From: CAWBNS01 sp964445105 | Lineage (GTDB): Bacteria > Chlamydiota > Chlamydiia > Chlamydiales > JAJFMA01 | Direction: 5' to 3' | Assembly (NCBI GenBank): GCA_964445105.1 | Contig: CAYUJS010000002.1 | Coordinates: 1 to 64,000 of the forward strand | DNA length: 64,000 nt | Position numbers and translations under genes: made by a program | Shown: positions 54,687 through 63,800 of the stretch, one piece after another | Position numbering within the stretch: the first letter of the stretch is position 1 | Layout: every line of letters starts with the position of its first letter | The notes under the pieces: model-generated | What the model was told of the DNA's origin: nothing | Seen by the model: the letters and a program-made list of their open reading frames with translations, nothing else | The model's database searches: none

Positions 54687-55451
54687 TTAAATCGTGCTCG
54701 CTCTCAGCTCTAAGAACGCCATGCGTTTTATCCTGAGATCGACCACTACGTCCCCCTTCAGAATATCCTTAAGCAAGCTATACCTCCGCACTCCATCTTC
54801 CCATCCATCTGCATCTAGCCGCAACAGATGCTCTGCGCCCTCATAATCCACCGCAACCACTATCTCACGTGTCCCACAAGAAGCAGCGTTCATTTGCGAC
54901 AAATCTATACGCTTTACACGCACACCTTGAGCACCCAGCCGCTCAGCGATGTTGGCAGCCTTGGTAAATCCATCTTCATCTTTCAGATCCAAATAGAATT
55001 CAGGTAAACGCTTTGGAGTGAAAAATGGCTCGGCTGGGAAAGAAAAGCCTTTAGCATCTAATAGGGTATTGGAAAAGTTGCCCAGGTAAGCTACCGGTGT
55101 GCGCAACAAATATTTTACATATACGGTATGGGGAGGCAAGACCTTTACACTTACGCTGCCCTCGTGCACTACTGGTAAGGCAGCCAGTTTGCGGCGTGCA
55201 GCCTCCGTATCAAAAGCATAACAGTTTGTAGGTTGATCCACCGACAGGTCGAACAGCTCCTCCAGATAACCTGGGTTCAGTGCTTCTCTAGGAGCTTGCA
55301 CGATGGTCGTTAGGGAGTACGCAGGACTGTGCTGACGCTCCCATTTATTTTGGCGGTAGTAGCGCCACACACCTATAGCGCTTCCCGTGACAACTGCTGC
55401 ACTCAGAAGGATAAAAAACAGAGCGCGTAATAAGGGAACTCTAGGTGGCAT
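54687..55451 (-). CDS. ftsQ: Cell-division protein FtsQ-like (POTRA domain)
   Basis: 254 residues. One N-terminal membrane helix (LRALFFILLSAAVVTGSAIGVW) is followed by a periplasmic part with a POTRA-like segment (LPVVHEGSVSVKVLPPHTVYVKYLLRTPVAYLG), where the VKVLPP...P.A text is characteristic of FtsQ. Only the position directly after murC/ddl and this pattern support the name, as FtsQ is poorly conserved. It would take part in the divisome or in polar peptidoglycan synthesis of Chlamydiae, which lack FtsZ. Similar to the position of CT764 in C. trachomatis. Confidence 0.7.
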   Translation of the reverse strand: MPPRVPLLRALFFILLSAAVVTGSAIGVWRYYRQNKWERQHSPAYSLTTIVQAPREALNPGYLEELFDLSVDQPTNCYAFDTEAARRKLAALPVVHEGSVSVKVLPPHTVYVKYLLRTPVAYLGNFSNTLLDAKGFSFPAEPFFTPKRLPEFYLDLKDEDGFTKAANIAERLGAQGVRVKRIDLSQMNAASCGTREIVVAVDYEGAEHLLRLDADGWEDGVRRYSLLKDILKGDVVVDLRIKRMAFLELRASTI

Positions 55452-55457
55452 GCCGCA

Positions 55458-57848
55458 CTAAACCTTTAGCCGTTCCTTCATGCGCCTTTTCTCCAACGCC
55501 AGTACGATTAGATGATCCCATAGTTCACTCAGCTGCTTATTATTGGCCTTACACATCAAAGGGTAAAAACTTGTTTTGGTAAACCCTGGGATGGGATTGA
55601 CCTCGTTCAGCCAGTACTGATTGTCTGAATCTAGAAAAAAATCAAGCCGCGCCAAGCCGGTACACCCTAACGCACGATAGAGTATCTCGGCGATCCGCAT
55701 GCCATCCTGCGCGACTTCGTCGGAAACATCTGCAATTGTTGTATAAGGCGTAGGGTACTCGCTGTACTTTCCTGCATAGTCATGTAGGCGCCCGTTAGAA
55801 TGAATCTCGCCCGGAGGTAGTACCTGGATGCGGTAATTGCCCCAAACGGCAAACTCTAGTTCGCGCGCGACCATTCTCGGCTCTACCATCAGATCGCTAT
55901 CGACCATCCAGACACGTTTAGCCCACTCTAGAAGCTGCTCAGGACTATCTACAGGAGAGACCTCAATACTCGAGCCTAAATGCCGCGGCTTCGCATACAT
56001 CGGCCAGCCGAATGCCTGCCCGAGCTCCTTTAAAATAGCTGGAGCTCGTTCATTCCATTGTTTCTCTGTAAATACTTGAAACGGCACAACGTTCACGCCA
56101 TGCTGTTGCGCGATATGTTTTGTAGCAGCTTTATCCATGCAAATTGCCGAAGCGCGATGTCCACAGCCCACGTAGGCCTTCCCCAATACCTCCAGAAAAC
56201 CTTGTACTACCCCATCTTCTCCGTTAGTGCCGTGCAGCATAGGCAACACGACATCACAAGCCTCCAGATAACGCAGCACCTCGCTTGACACCAGGGGATT
56301 GGCGCCAGGCTGGTTTAGACGACCCAACTTCTCGACCACGCCATCCTCACAGACCCATCGGCCCTGCTTGGTGATGCCAATCTGCTTGACCTCATAAAAC
56401 TCTTTGCTCAGGTGATTAATAACCTCTCTGGTAGAAGACAGAGAGACATCATGCTCTGGGCTAATCCCGCCGCAGAGCACACCCACAGTCAGCCGCTTAG
56501 GCGATTGCCGATTAAAATGTTCAGCCAGCTCTGTGCTTACTTTAGTTATATCACCAGCGCCAATCGTTACCACGACATCATGTGGGCGTAAGAACGCCAC
56601 CAGAGTACTGCGTACGCTATTACGCGGGACATGCCGCGCTTTTGCCATACTATGCTGGTGAAGTTCTTGCAAAATAGCTTCCGCATTTATGCCTTGAATC
56701 GGTTCTTCGCGCGCTGCATAAATATCCGTTAAAAATATTTCGTCGGCATCGTCAAAAACATAGCCAAAATCTGCTAAGCAGTCTTTAGTGCGTGAATAGC
56801 GATGAGGTTGAAAAACCACCACCATACGGCGCTCGCCTATGCCTTCACGAATAGCCTTCAGGGTAGCCCTTATTTCTACTGGATGATGCCCATAATCATC
56901 GAGAATAAGGACACCGCCGCGCTCCCCTTTTTTTTCACACCGTCTAGCTACTCCCGGGAAAGTTTTTAGCCCTTTTCGAACGACGGCCTCGTCTAACCCC
57001 AACCTGATTGCCAAACCAAAGACAGCCAGCGCATTTAACGCCTGGTGGCGCCCCGGTAGACTCACCTCGACATCAGAGTAGCTAACCCCTCGAAAAACCA
57101 CATCAAAGTGGCTGCTCCAGCCCTGCTGACGATAATTTGCTGCATGCAACTCGCAGCCTTCGTCAAATCCGTAGCTGGCCCCCTTTAACTTCAGCGCCCG
57201 CAAGCGCGTGTCATCTCCGCACCAAAAGAGTAAGTCTGTTGCCGTCAGTTGCGTGGCAAATTTTTTAAAGGCCTTGTTGAGCGATTCATCTGTCCCAAAG
57301 TGGCTCATATGGTCGCGGTCGATATTGAGGATGATCGCCCCTTGCGGCTTATACTTGATCAAGGTGCCGTCTGATTCGTCAGCCTCAAGCACAAAACAAG
57401 CGCTTTTCCCTGCATCAGCATTGCTGTTAAACCCCGCCACCCAGCCTCCAATCGCAAAACCAGGCTCCAGGCCTGCCTGCTGCAGTACCCACGTAAGCAA
57501 GGATGCTGTCGACGTTTTACCGTGCGTGCCAGCAACGGCCAAAGTTTGCCGCTCCCTGCAAACCTCTGCCAACAATTCAGCGCGGTGCATCATCGGTTTT
57601 TTCTGTTTGTGCACGATACGATATTCAGGGTTATCTTTCCTTATATCAGAACCATAGACAACCACTGCATCAGCGGGAACATTGTCCTCTGCATGTTCGT
57701 AAGCGATGAGTGCTCCCTGCTGCTGAAGCCCATCTGTGATAGACGAGCGCGCCAAATCGCTTCCGCTAACCTGGCAACCCTGCTGTAGCAAAATGCGCGC
57801 CAGGCCACTCATCCCAATGCCGCCAATCCCAATAAAATGGTACTTCAT
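55458..57848 (-). CDS. murC: MurC-Ddl fusion: UDP-MurNAc-L-alanine ligase / D-Ala-D-Ala ligase
   Basis: A 796-residue fusion protein. Residues 1 to about 445 are MurC: IGIGGIGMSGLARILLQQG at the start, GTHGKTSTASLL for ATP, LEADESDGTL and DDYGHHPVEIRATL. From about 455 the chain is Ddl: VGVLCGGISPEHDVSLSS, LHGTNGEDGVVQGFLE and the C-terminal grasp domain ending NEVNPIPGFTKTSFYPLM. One polypeptide therefore catalyses L-Ala addition to UDP-MurNAc and D-Ala-D-Ala formation. This fusion is characteristic of Chlamydiae (CT762). Its start overlaps the murG stop by four bases. Confidence 0.96.
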   Translation of the reverse strand: MKYHFIGIGGIGMSGLARILLQQGCQVSGSDLARSSITDGLQQQGALIAYEHAEDNVPADAVVVYGSDIRKDNPEYRIVHKQKKPMMHRAELLAEVCRERQTLAVAGTHGKTSTASLLTWVLQQAGLEPGFAIGGWVAGFNSNADAGKSACFVLEADESDGTLIKYKPQGAIILNIDRDHMSHFGTDESLNKAFKKFATQLTATDLLFWCGDDTRLRALKLKGASYGFDEGCELHAANYRQQGWSSHFDVVFRGVSYSDVEVSLPGRHQALNALAVFGLAIRLGLDEAVVRKGLKTFPGVARRCEKKGERGGVLILDDYGHHPVEIRATLKAIREGIGERRMVVVFQPHRYSRTKDCLADFGYVFDDADEIFLTDIYAAREEPIQGINAEAILQELHQHSMAKARHVPRNSVRSTLVAFLRPHDVVVTIGAGDITKVSTELAEHFNRQSPKRLTVGVLCGGISPEHDVSLSSTREVINHLSKEFYEVKQIGITKQGRWVCEDGVVEKLGRLNQPGANPLVSSEVLRYLEACDVVLPMLHGTNGEDGVVQGFLEVLGKAYVGCGHRASAICMDKAATKHIAQQHGVNVVPFQVFTEKQWNERAPAILKELGQAFGWPMYAKPRHLGSSIEVSPVDSPEQLLEWAKRVWMVDSDLMVEPRMVARELEFAVWGNYRIQVLPPGEIHSNGRLHDYAGKYSEYPTPYTTIADVSDEVAQDGMRIAEILYRALGCTGLARLDFFLDSDNQYWLNEVNPIPGFTKTSFYPLMCKANNKQLSELWDHLIVLALEKRRMKERLKV

Positions 57849-58942
57849 CGCTTTGAACTCGCTAGTGTTTCTAGGATTAAACCGCTGAGGTCCAGCGTAG
57901 GCCGAGCTCTGTTAGCCGCCTGTATCGCAACCTGCATCGCCTGCATTTCTTGTGGAGAGCGAAAAAGAAACCGTAAAATCTCGCCCGCCAGCGCTTCAGG
58001 TGTCAACTGAGCTTGCTGCATCTTCACAGCAGCACCCAGCCGCTCCATCGAATCCGCATTGTGGTCTTGGTGTAGATCGCTGGCAAAGGGAAACGGCACC
58101 AGAATCGCTGGGCGCTCGAAATGACACATCTCCGAAATAGTGGCTGCTCCAGCACGGCAAACAGCCAAATCAGCTGCGCACCACGCAAGGTGCATGGCCG
58201 TTTCAAATGGCTTCACATGAGCGCGTAGGCCTTTTCCGCGATAAGCCTGTAAAACTTTCTCTACGCGATCTGCTGCACCTGTCAGATGGATGATCTGTAG
58301 TTCCTTCGGCAAATAATCTACCGCCTCAGTCATCAGCTGATTCAAGGTCGCGGCCCCCTGCGATCCACCAAAGACCAGTAAGGTAGGCTCGCTCACCCCC
58401 AACCCATAGTGTGAGCGCGCTTCAGAGGCAGAAACACGCTTCTCATGCTTTAGAGGCATTCCCACAACCGTTTTTTCGCCAAATAGGCGCTCGGCAGCCT
58501 CAGGAAATTGCAAAGCTGTCACATGAGCAAAAGGAGACATCAGGCGAATCGCTTTACCGGGCATTGCGTCGCTCGCTTGGAGAATCAGCGGCACCTTTGC
58601 CAATCGCGCTGCCACTGCTGCAGGGAAGGCATAATAGCTACCAAAACTCACCGCTACATCCGGCTTGAATTCCTTAATATGCTGCAAACTTTCTCTGATG
58701 CCCTTTCCTATCGCCAAACTACTGCTGTACAAGGAAAGCGGATGATAACTAGAAAAGGTCGCACAGCTGATCTCTCTAAAAAAAAACCGATCCCGCGCAA
58801 ACCAAGGGGTCGTTGTCAGCTTACCACCAACAAACATCACCTCTAGCTCAGGATCGCGGCTTTGTAACTGCTCAGCAAGCGCAATTGCCGGGAATAAGTG
58901 CCCGCCAGTGCCACCCGCACAAATCATCACTCTATTAGCCAT
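57845..58942 (-). CDS. murG: UDP-GlcNAc transferase MurG
   Basis: 365 residues from ATG 58942 (MANRVMICAGGTGGH). The frame is open ten codons further, but no ribosome site supports that. It adds GlcNAc to lipid I, making lipid II at the inner membrane. Motifs: AGGTGGHLFPAIALAE, VSFGSYYAFPAAVAARL, VFGGSQGAATLN and CRAGAATISEM, all standard for MurG. It is followed directly by murC/ddl (4-base overlap), but upstream it is cut off from ftsW, its neighbour in Chlamydia, by about 3 kb of inserted sequence. Confidence 0.94.
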   Translation of the reverse strand: MANRVMICAGGTGGHLFPAIALAEQLQSRDPELEVMFVGGKLTTTPWFARDRFFFREISCATFSSYHPLSLYSSSLAIGKGIRESLQHIKEFKPDVAVSFGSYYAFPAAVAARLAKVPLILQASDAMPGKAIRLMSPFAHVTALQFPEAAERLFGEKTVVGMPLKHEKRVSASEARSHYGLGVSEPTLLVFGGSQGAATLNQLMTEAVDYLPKELQIIHLTGAADRVEKVLQAYRGKGLRAHVKPFETAMHLAWCAADLAVCRAGAATISEMCHFERPAILVPFPFASDLHQDHNADSMERLGAAVKMQQAQLTPEALAGEILRFLFRSPQEMQAMQVAIQAANRARPTLDLSGLILETLASSKR

Positions 58943-60239
58943 TTGCCACACCCACCACAAACAAGACATCATATCGCGACGGCCATTTTACGACTAGAAA
59001 CTCTCCGGCCTTCGAGCGTCTTGCTTTAAAACAAGCCAGCAGATTATAGAGATAAAATAAAATTTACTTAATTTAACAAATTAATTATTTTATATGAAAT
59101 TTATATATTTATCATAAATGTATCGAAGCTTTATCCAGGACCTTGCCGCGTCCAGAGCTAACCTAGACATCTATGCCGAAGCGCTCAGCTAATCACTTCG
59201 CTAGAGTTTTGCCTTTCTAGCAAGGTAGAGTGTCACTCTGTTTATAGTAAACCGCGCCTTGAGTTGGCCTCTGTCGTCTGGGTAGAGCAGCGCCACCTCC
59301 TTCATGGCTGGAGGTCGTCTAACAGCACGGGCCAGAGTGAGTTGAACCCACTGTTCCCTGGCCTCTTTTCGGGCCAGCTTGGCTAAAAGCGACGCTAGCA
59401 CGCAATAAGAGGTGTGCAGTTTGGCTTTTGATCTCCCAGAGACTTCTTCTTTTATCCCGAATCAGCTTGCTACCCAGGCGTGCTTTCAGGAAGCAGACGA
59501 AGCGGGGATGTCAATCTCCTCACTTTTAGATCCGTCTGTGCGATGGACGATTGCTTTGCAATCCGCGATATTACGATCTTTGGAGCTAAAATTTATCCCC
59601 ATCAAAACCACATTTTTTTCGTAGCATATTTTTGCTTATAATTTTTTCAACTCAATTTGCTTTAAGATAGTAGCTGCGTCTTTATCAAATTTAAACTCTG
59701 TTGTATAAATAGAACTTCCTCTTTCGATATGTTTGAATAAAAACGGCTGCTGGCTTCGCCCAGAAGCGTACCCGAAGAAACAGATCTCAAAATAGTGCTG
59801 GAAGTGCTGTGTACGCTACTGCCCGAAGCTACGTGATTGCTGAAAAACCTTGGCGAGAATAGAGAGCGCATACACGTATCTTTGATTTTCGACCGCAAAG
59901 CGGTAAAGAAAGGCGAGTCAGAGTACTAAAACAAGAATACTATCTAACAGAAAAGATCACAAACCTTGATTGTTAATAATTACTAAGTTCGTACTCTCAT
60001 AGCAGATCCTAATAAATCGAGATTTTTGAGCATCTGCCTAGCAGTTCGGATTTCTGTGGGAAGAAGCAAATATTTTTCTCGAAAGGCCAAATCAGAAAAG
60101 AATGCATACAACAACTTGAAGCGGTAGCAAGTGTTCGCTTAGATAGGCCACTGCCGAGATGTCGGTGAGAAGTGAAGTGGATGGTGGTCGAAGGCTATAA
60201 TGCCAATCCAGCCTAAGAAAGTGACGATCACTGATGCAT
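58943..60239. other. Intergenic stretch with no supportable gene
   Basis: AT-rich from 59040 to 59110. Short frames exist (for example minus strand 59201-59401, with LLAKLARKEAREQWVQLTLA, continuing upstream past a stop), but none has a ribosome site or recognised sequence. It looks like decayed coding DNA brought in with the insertion between murG and ftsW. Confidence 0.4.
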
Positions 60240-60420
60240 TGATAAAAAAATCGAAGCTAAGCTCGCGGATGCTAATATACTGCCCAAATCTAACCTGAGA
60301 GAGGCCATAGACTATTTTTGTGGCTTCATTCCCTATCTAAAAATTTACACATAAGACGCTTTTGTCAGACTGAACAATAAAATTGCAGAGCGCACCATCA
60401 GGCTACCATTTTTGTACCGC
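60240..60420 (+). mobile_element. IS66-family transposase relic
   Basis: The plus strand reads KIEAKLADANILPKSNLREA, then IDYFCGFIPYLKIYT, a TAA at 60352-60354, then DAFVRLNNKIAERTIRLPFL. PKS..(G)KAxxY and IDNNxAERxIRP are the C-terminal hallmarks of IS66 transposases; both are recognisable here, with a stop between them. No intact ends or accessory IS66 genes are visible. The element is dead. Confidence 0.6.
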
Positions 60421-60651
60421 ACAAGGATACCGGCAAAGCCAGCCCTAAGAGACATCGTAAGATTTTGCCAGATGGCTGAGCGAACAAAGTACCTCTACTA
60501 GACCTACTGTGGTCCACCGAGGAGTTACGTTTTTTTAAAATAACCCTAACCAAGAAATCCAATGTGCAAGCTAGCCTTAGAAGCTGGTATGCCATGACCT
60601 ATCCAAAAGACCCTAGCCAGTAAGCTCTAGCCGCGAAGAGGCTGGGGGCCT

Positions 60652-61971
60652 TCATAAGAGCGGTCCAAAGATAAAAAACCGCTGTAGCGCATTCAACGCT
60701 CGATACCACCAACTATAATGCCAGGCGCGCGCATCTGCCTCAGAACAGCGGCAGGAGCTAGCGATATCTTTGTCCATTACCTCTAAGAATTGGCTGGCTA
60801 CCTCGGTGGAGTCAATATCTAAGACCACTTCGTAGTCGCCGTAGTGACTCTTTTTTCCCAGATTATAGCTACCTATCAGTGAATAGCGTCCATCGACGAT
60901 CATGACCTTTTTGTGATAAAGCGTATTATCTCGAGAAAATTCATAAATCTGCGTCGACCTCCCAAAGGTTAGCCAAGGGAGGTAGTAGCTGCGGTTGAAA
61001 AAGCCGAATGCCCTAGGCACAGGCGACCAGCCGGGCTGGCTGTTTCCATTGGTCACAATCCGAGCGCTGACACCACGGTCTAACGCATTCTCCAATTCTT
61101 CTCGCACGCTGGTATGTGGATGCATATGCATGTGCATCAACGCCAGCGTCTGTTTGGCTCTCTGTATGGAAAAAGCGTAATGTTTTGTGCACTCTCCAAA
61201 GCGCATGCCCGGACCGCTAAAAACCATACGCATGGGTACACCGTGGACCATCCGCGGGCTTTGATCGATCTCATCCACGCACGCCATTGGCCCCCCGGGT
61301 AGCGAAAAATAACTACTCTTGATCCCCGTGTTGGCCAGGCTCCAAAGCTGGAAAAATAATTGTCGCATTTCCTTAACCATCGGACCCACGCAGCATATAT
61401 CCATATCGCAGCACGCTCTTGGGGTCACCGATCTCACAGGATCCAAGTAAATGATGCTAGCATCTTCAACTTTGCTTTTGCAGTAGGTGTCGTATAAATT
61501 CGTCCCGCCAGTGACCACATATTTTTCATCCACCACTAGCAGCTTGACATGGTGCTCGCACGTTTGCCAATGTCCCTCTGCCAATAAAAGAGCCATACTG
61601 GTGATCTGATAACAAAATCGATCGGGAAATTGTCGCTTTACTGATTCTAAAATTTTATCGGCGTCATGAGACAATAACAGGCTACTGGCCACCTCTAAAT
61701 GTACCCTTAGTTGCGGTTCCATCAGCAACTGATCGCGCAAAAGAAGGACGACTTTGGAGAACATCTCTCCCCCAGTAAATCCTGTCGCTAGCTCAATCGA
61801 TTGCTTAGCCCGTTTAATCAAGGCAATTTTCCAAAAGGTGGACTCCTCGGGCATGCGCGCAACCAATACCGAATTGCCCGATACATAGTCGGGCGGTGTG
61901 TAGAGAGCCAGCACCGGAATGGCCCAGCAAAGAAATAACAGCGTAAAACCTGTGAAATGCGTGCGCATCAT
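60652..61971 (-). CDS. Secreted phospholipase D-family protein
   Basis: 439 residues with a signal peptide (FTGFTLLFLCWAIPVLA) and two PLD catalytic motifs: HVKLLVVDEKYVVTGGTNLYD and HKKVMIVDGRYSLIGSYNLGK (HxK(x)4D each). They are the two halves of one active site of the cardiolipin-synthase/PLD type, acting on phosphodiester bonds in lipids or nucleic acids. It is exported by its leader peptide. Chlamydiae carry several PLD-like proteins, some linked to lipid droplets and virulence. It sits in the insertion between murG and ftsW, six bases after the ftsW stop, so it is probably transcribed with ftsW. Target unknown. Confidence 0.85.
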   Translation of the reverse strand: MMRTHFTGFTLLFLCWAIPVLALYTPPDYVSGNSVLVARMPEESTFWKIALIKRAKQSIELATGFTGGEMFSKVVLLLRDQLLMEPQLRVHLEVASSLLLSHDADKILESVKRQFPDRFCYQITSMALLLAEGHWQTCEHHVKLLVVDEKYVVTGGTNLYDTYCKSKVEDASIIYLDPVRSVTPRACCDMDICCVGPMVKEMRQLFFQLWSLANTGIKSSYFSLPGGPMACVDEIDQSPRMVHGVPMRMVFSGPGMRFGECTKHYAFSIQRAKQTLALMHMHMHPHTSVREELENALDRGVSARIVTNGNSQPGWSPVPRAFGFFNRSYYLPWLTFGRSTQIYEFSRDNTLYHKKVMIVDGRYSLIGSYNLGKKSHYGDYEVVLDIDSTEVASQFLEVMDKDIASSCRCSEADARAWHYSWWYRALNALQRFFIFGPLL

Positions 61972-61977
61972 ATAGGC

Positions 61978-63150
61978 CTAATGTTTAACCAATGAGGGGC
62001 CGAATAGCGGGTAGGAGCGTTTTTCAGCTATGCTGAGGAGCATGCCTAAGCCCAAAAGATTAGCCAATAGTGAACTTCCTCCCTGACTAAATAGCGGGAG
62101 GTTCAATCCCGTACTCGGCAGCAAGCCCGAAACAACGCCTAAATTCATAAATGCCTGAAAGCTGATAAGAAAGGTAATCGCGACCGCTAAATAACAACCT
62201 TCTCGGTCAGGTGCTGTCGCTGCTATATAGCAACCGATATACGCAATCAACATATAGGTCAGGATCAACACAAGCATCCCAGTGAATCCAAACTCTTCCG
62301 CAAAAATAGCGGCTATGTAGTCGTTTTGTGCCTCTGGCAGGTAGCTCAGCTTCTGAAAACTCTCCCCCGGCCCTTTGCCAAAGAGCTCTCCTGAGCCCGC
62401 CGCGATCTTTGCCTGATACGGCTGGTGGCCGCGGCCTTGTAGGTCTGCTTCAGGATTTAGATACACCTGTAAACGAGCCGTGACGTAGGGCGTGCTCATG
62501 GCTAATACACCTAATATCACCGACAAAACTACCATTGGCAACGCCCAATAAATCCACCTAATGCCCACCAAAAAAAATAGCATCGCCAGCGTCAGACCGA
62601 TTACGCCGACCGGTCCATGATTCGGTTCAATCAAAATAAGCACCACGGGTACCGCCAGGATAGCCACTTGTTTTGCAAAACCAAAGAAGGTCTCAAACAG
62701 CGCTTCGCGTTGTAAAAATCGATGTATAAAGTAGGCCGGAAGCAGGTATTTCACGAATTCAGAGGGCTGTAGTGTGAGCCCTGCCACCGCAATCCAACGA
62801 CGAGAGCCGTTGGCCGCCCGCCCGATTCCGGGAACAAAAACTAGCAGCAGCCCCAAGGTAGCTAGCCCAAGCAAAATCGGACTTAAGCGTAAAATCGTGC
62901 GGTACCCCGTCCACCAAGCGCCCAGAGCTATCCAACATCCAAAAACTGCATAAAGCAGCTGTCGAACCAATGCCTGATGTGTGCTTTGGTTACGTGCCTG
63001 ATCCAACACATCCGCAGAGGTTGTATTAAAAATAGTGACCACGCCGGTTACAAAAAGCACACCTACAGCCAGCAAGAGGAGGGTGCGATGAAAAGCGATG
63101 AGCGACGAACCTTTTTGCACCTGAATATTTCGGCTTTTGAAACTCATCAA
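61978..63150 (-). CDS. ftsW: Peptidoglycan polymerase FtsW/RodA family (SEDS)
   Basis: 390 residues, about ten membrane helices. SEDS signatures: GLTLQPSEFVKYLLPAYF (helix 4/5 region), PNHGPVGVIGLTLAMLFF with a conserved charged loop, and SGLLPSTGLNLPLFSQGGSS near the C-terminus. It polymerises or flips lipid II at the septum. Starts at 63150, nine bases after nlpD; codon 2 is also ATG. In Chlamydia ftsW (CT760) lies between nlpD (CT759) and murG (CT761); the first neighbour is kept here and the second is separated by an insertion. Confidence 0.93.
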   Translation of the reverse strand: MMSFKSRNIQVQKGSSLIAFHRTLLLLAVGVLFVTGVVTIFNTTSADVLDQARNQSTHQALVRQLLYAVFGCWIALGAWWTGYRTILRLSPILLGLATLGLLLVFVPGIGRAANGSRRWIAVAGLTLQPSEFVKYLLPAYFIHRFLQREALFETFFGFAKQVAILAVPVVLILIEPNHGPVGVIGLTLAMLFFLVGIRWIYWALPMVVLSVILGVLAMSTPYVTARLQVYLNPEADLQGRGHQPYQAKIAAGSGELFGKGPGESFQKLSYLPEAQNDYIAAIFAEEFGFTGMLVLILTYMLIAYIGCYIAATAPDREGCYLAVAITFLISFQAFMNLGVVSGLLPSTGLNLPLFSQGGSSLLANLLGLGMLLSIAEKRSYPLFGPSLVKH

Positions 63151-63158
63151 TTTACATA

Positions 63159-63800
63159 CTACCTAATCCGAACCTTATCACCAGGTTTCAAGTTGCGCGC
63201 TTTAGTTTCGTCTAGTTCGTTCAATCGCAAAAGATCATCGAGACGCACTTGGAATTTTTTAGCAATCAGCCAAGGGCTATCTCCAACTTGCAGCGTATAG
63301 AACTCTTCGTTGGCCTCGCCTTCAACAGCAGGGTTATCCTGCTGCTGCACGCCCCTAACTGGCACTTTGAGGACCTGACCAATAGACAGTTTGTCGTTGA
63401 GCAGACCATTCATGCGGCAAAGCTCGCTAACACTGGTCCCATTAGCGCGCGCAATTTTCTCCAACGCATCACCGCGCTTCACCGTCACTTCCACAACGCT
63501 TCGCTCGCCCCGAGGCTGTGCGACGGCCACTTGTGTGGGAGCTTCTAATTCTGGCTCGCGCTCCGCCGAGATGTAAGAGGCTAGCGCTTGATCCACCTCG
63601 TCTACCGGTAAGGCGCTCTGAGATTGTCTGACAGGTGCGATCTGAATTTTCATCGGCACCTCTTCTAATAGCGACAAGGCCGCAAAGTGGTCTGCGGCTG
63701 GCACCTGATCTTCATGCGTAGCCACCAAAAATAGCACGCACAATAACGCCGCATTAACCAATACGGCGACCACAATTGTATCTCGTCGACTCATAGTCAT
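63159..63800 (-). CDS. nlpD: NlpD-like LysM protein
   Basis: 213 residues. One N-terminal membrane helix (VVAVLVNAALLCVLFLVA) is followed by a linker and two LysM peptidoglycan-binding modules (VKRGDALEKIARANGTSVSEL...LSIGQVLKVP at about 110-148 and LQVGDSPWLIAKKFQVRLDDL...LKPGDKVRI at about 171-213). No M23 peptidase domain is present, so it is shorter than typical NlpD. Probably anchors or guides cell-wall enzymes at the septum. It begins in the TGATG overlap with the murD stop (the A is shared), so translation is coupled. CT759 is the chlamydial counterpart. Confidence 0.85.
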   Translation of the reverse strand: MTMSRRDTIVVAVLVNAALLCVLFLVATHEDQVPAADHFAALSLLEEVPMKIQIAPVRQSQSALPVDEVDQALASYISAEREPELEAPTQVAVAQPRGERSVVEVTVKRGDALEKIARANGTSVSELCRMNGLLNDKLSIGQVLKVPVRGVQQQDNPAVEGEANEEFYTLQVGDSPWLIAKKFQVRLDDLLRLNELDETKARNLKPGDKVRIR

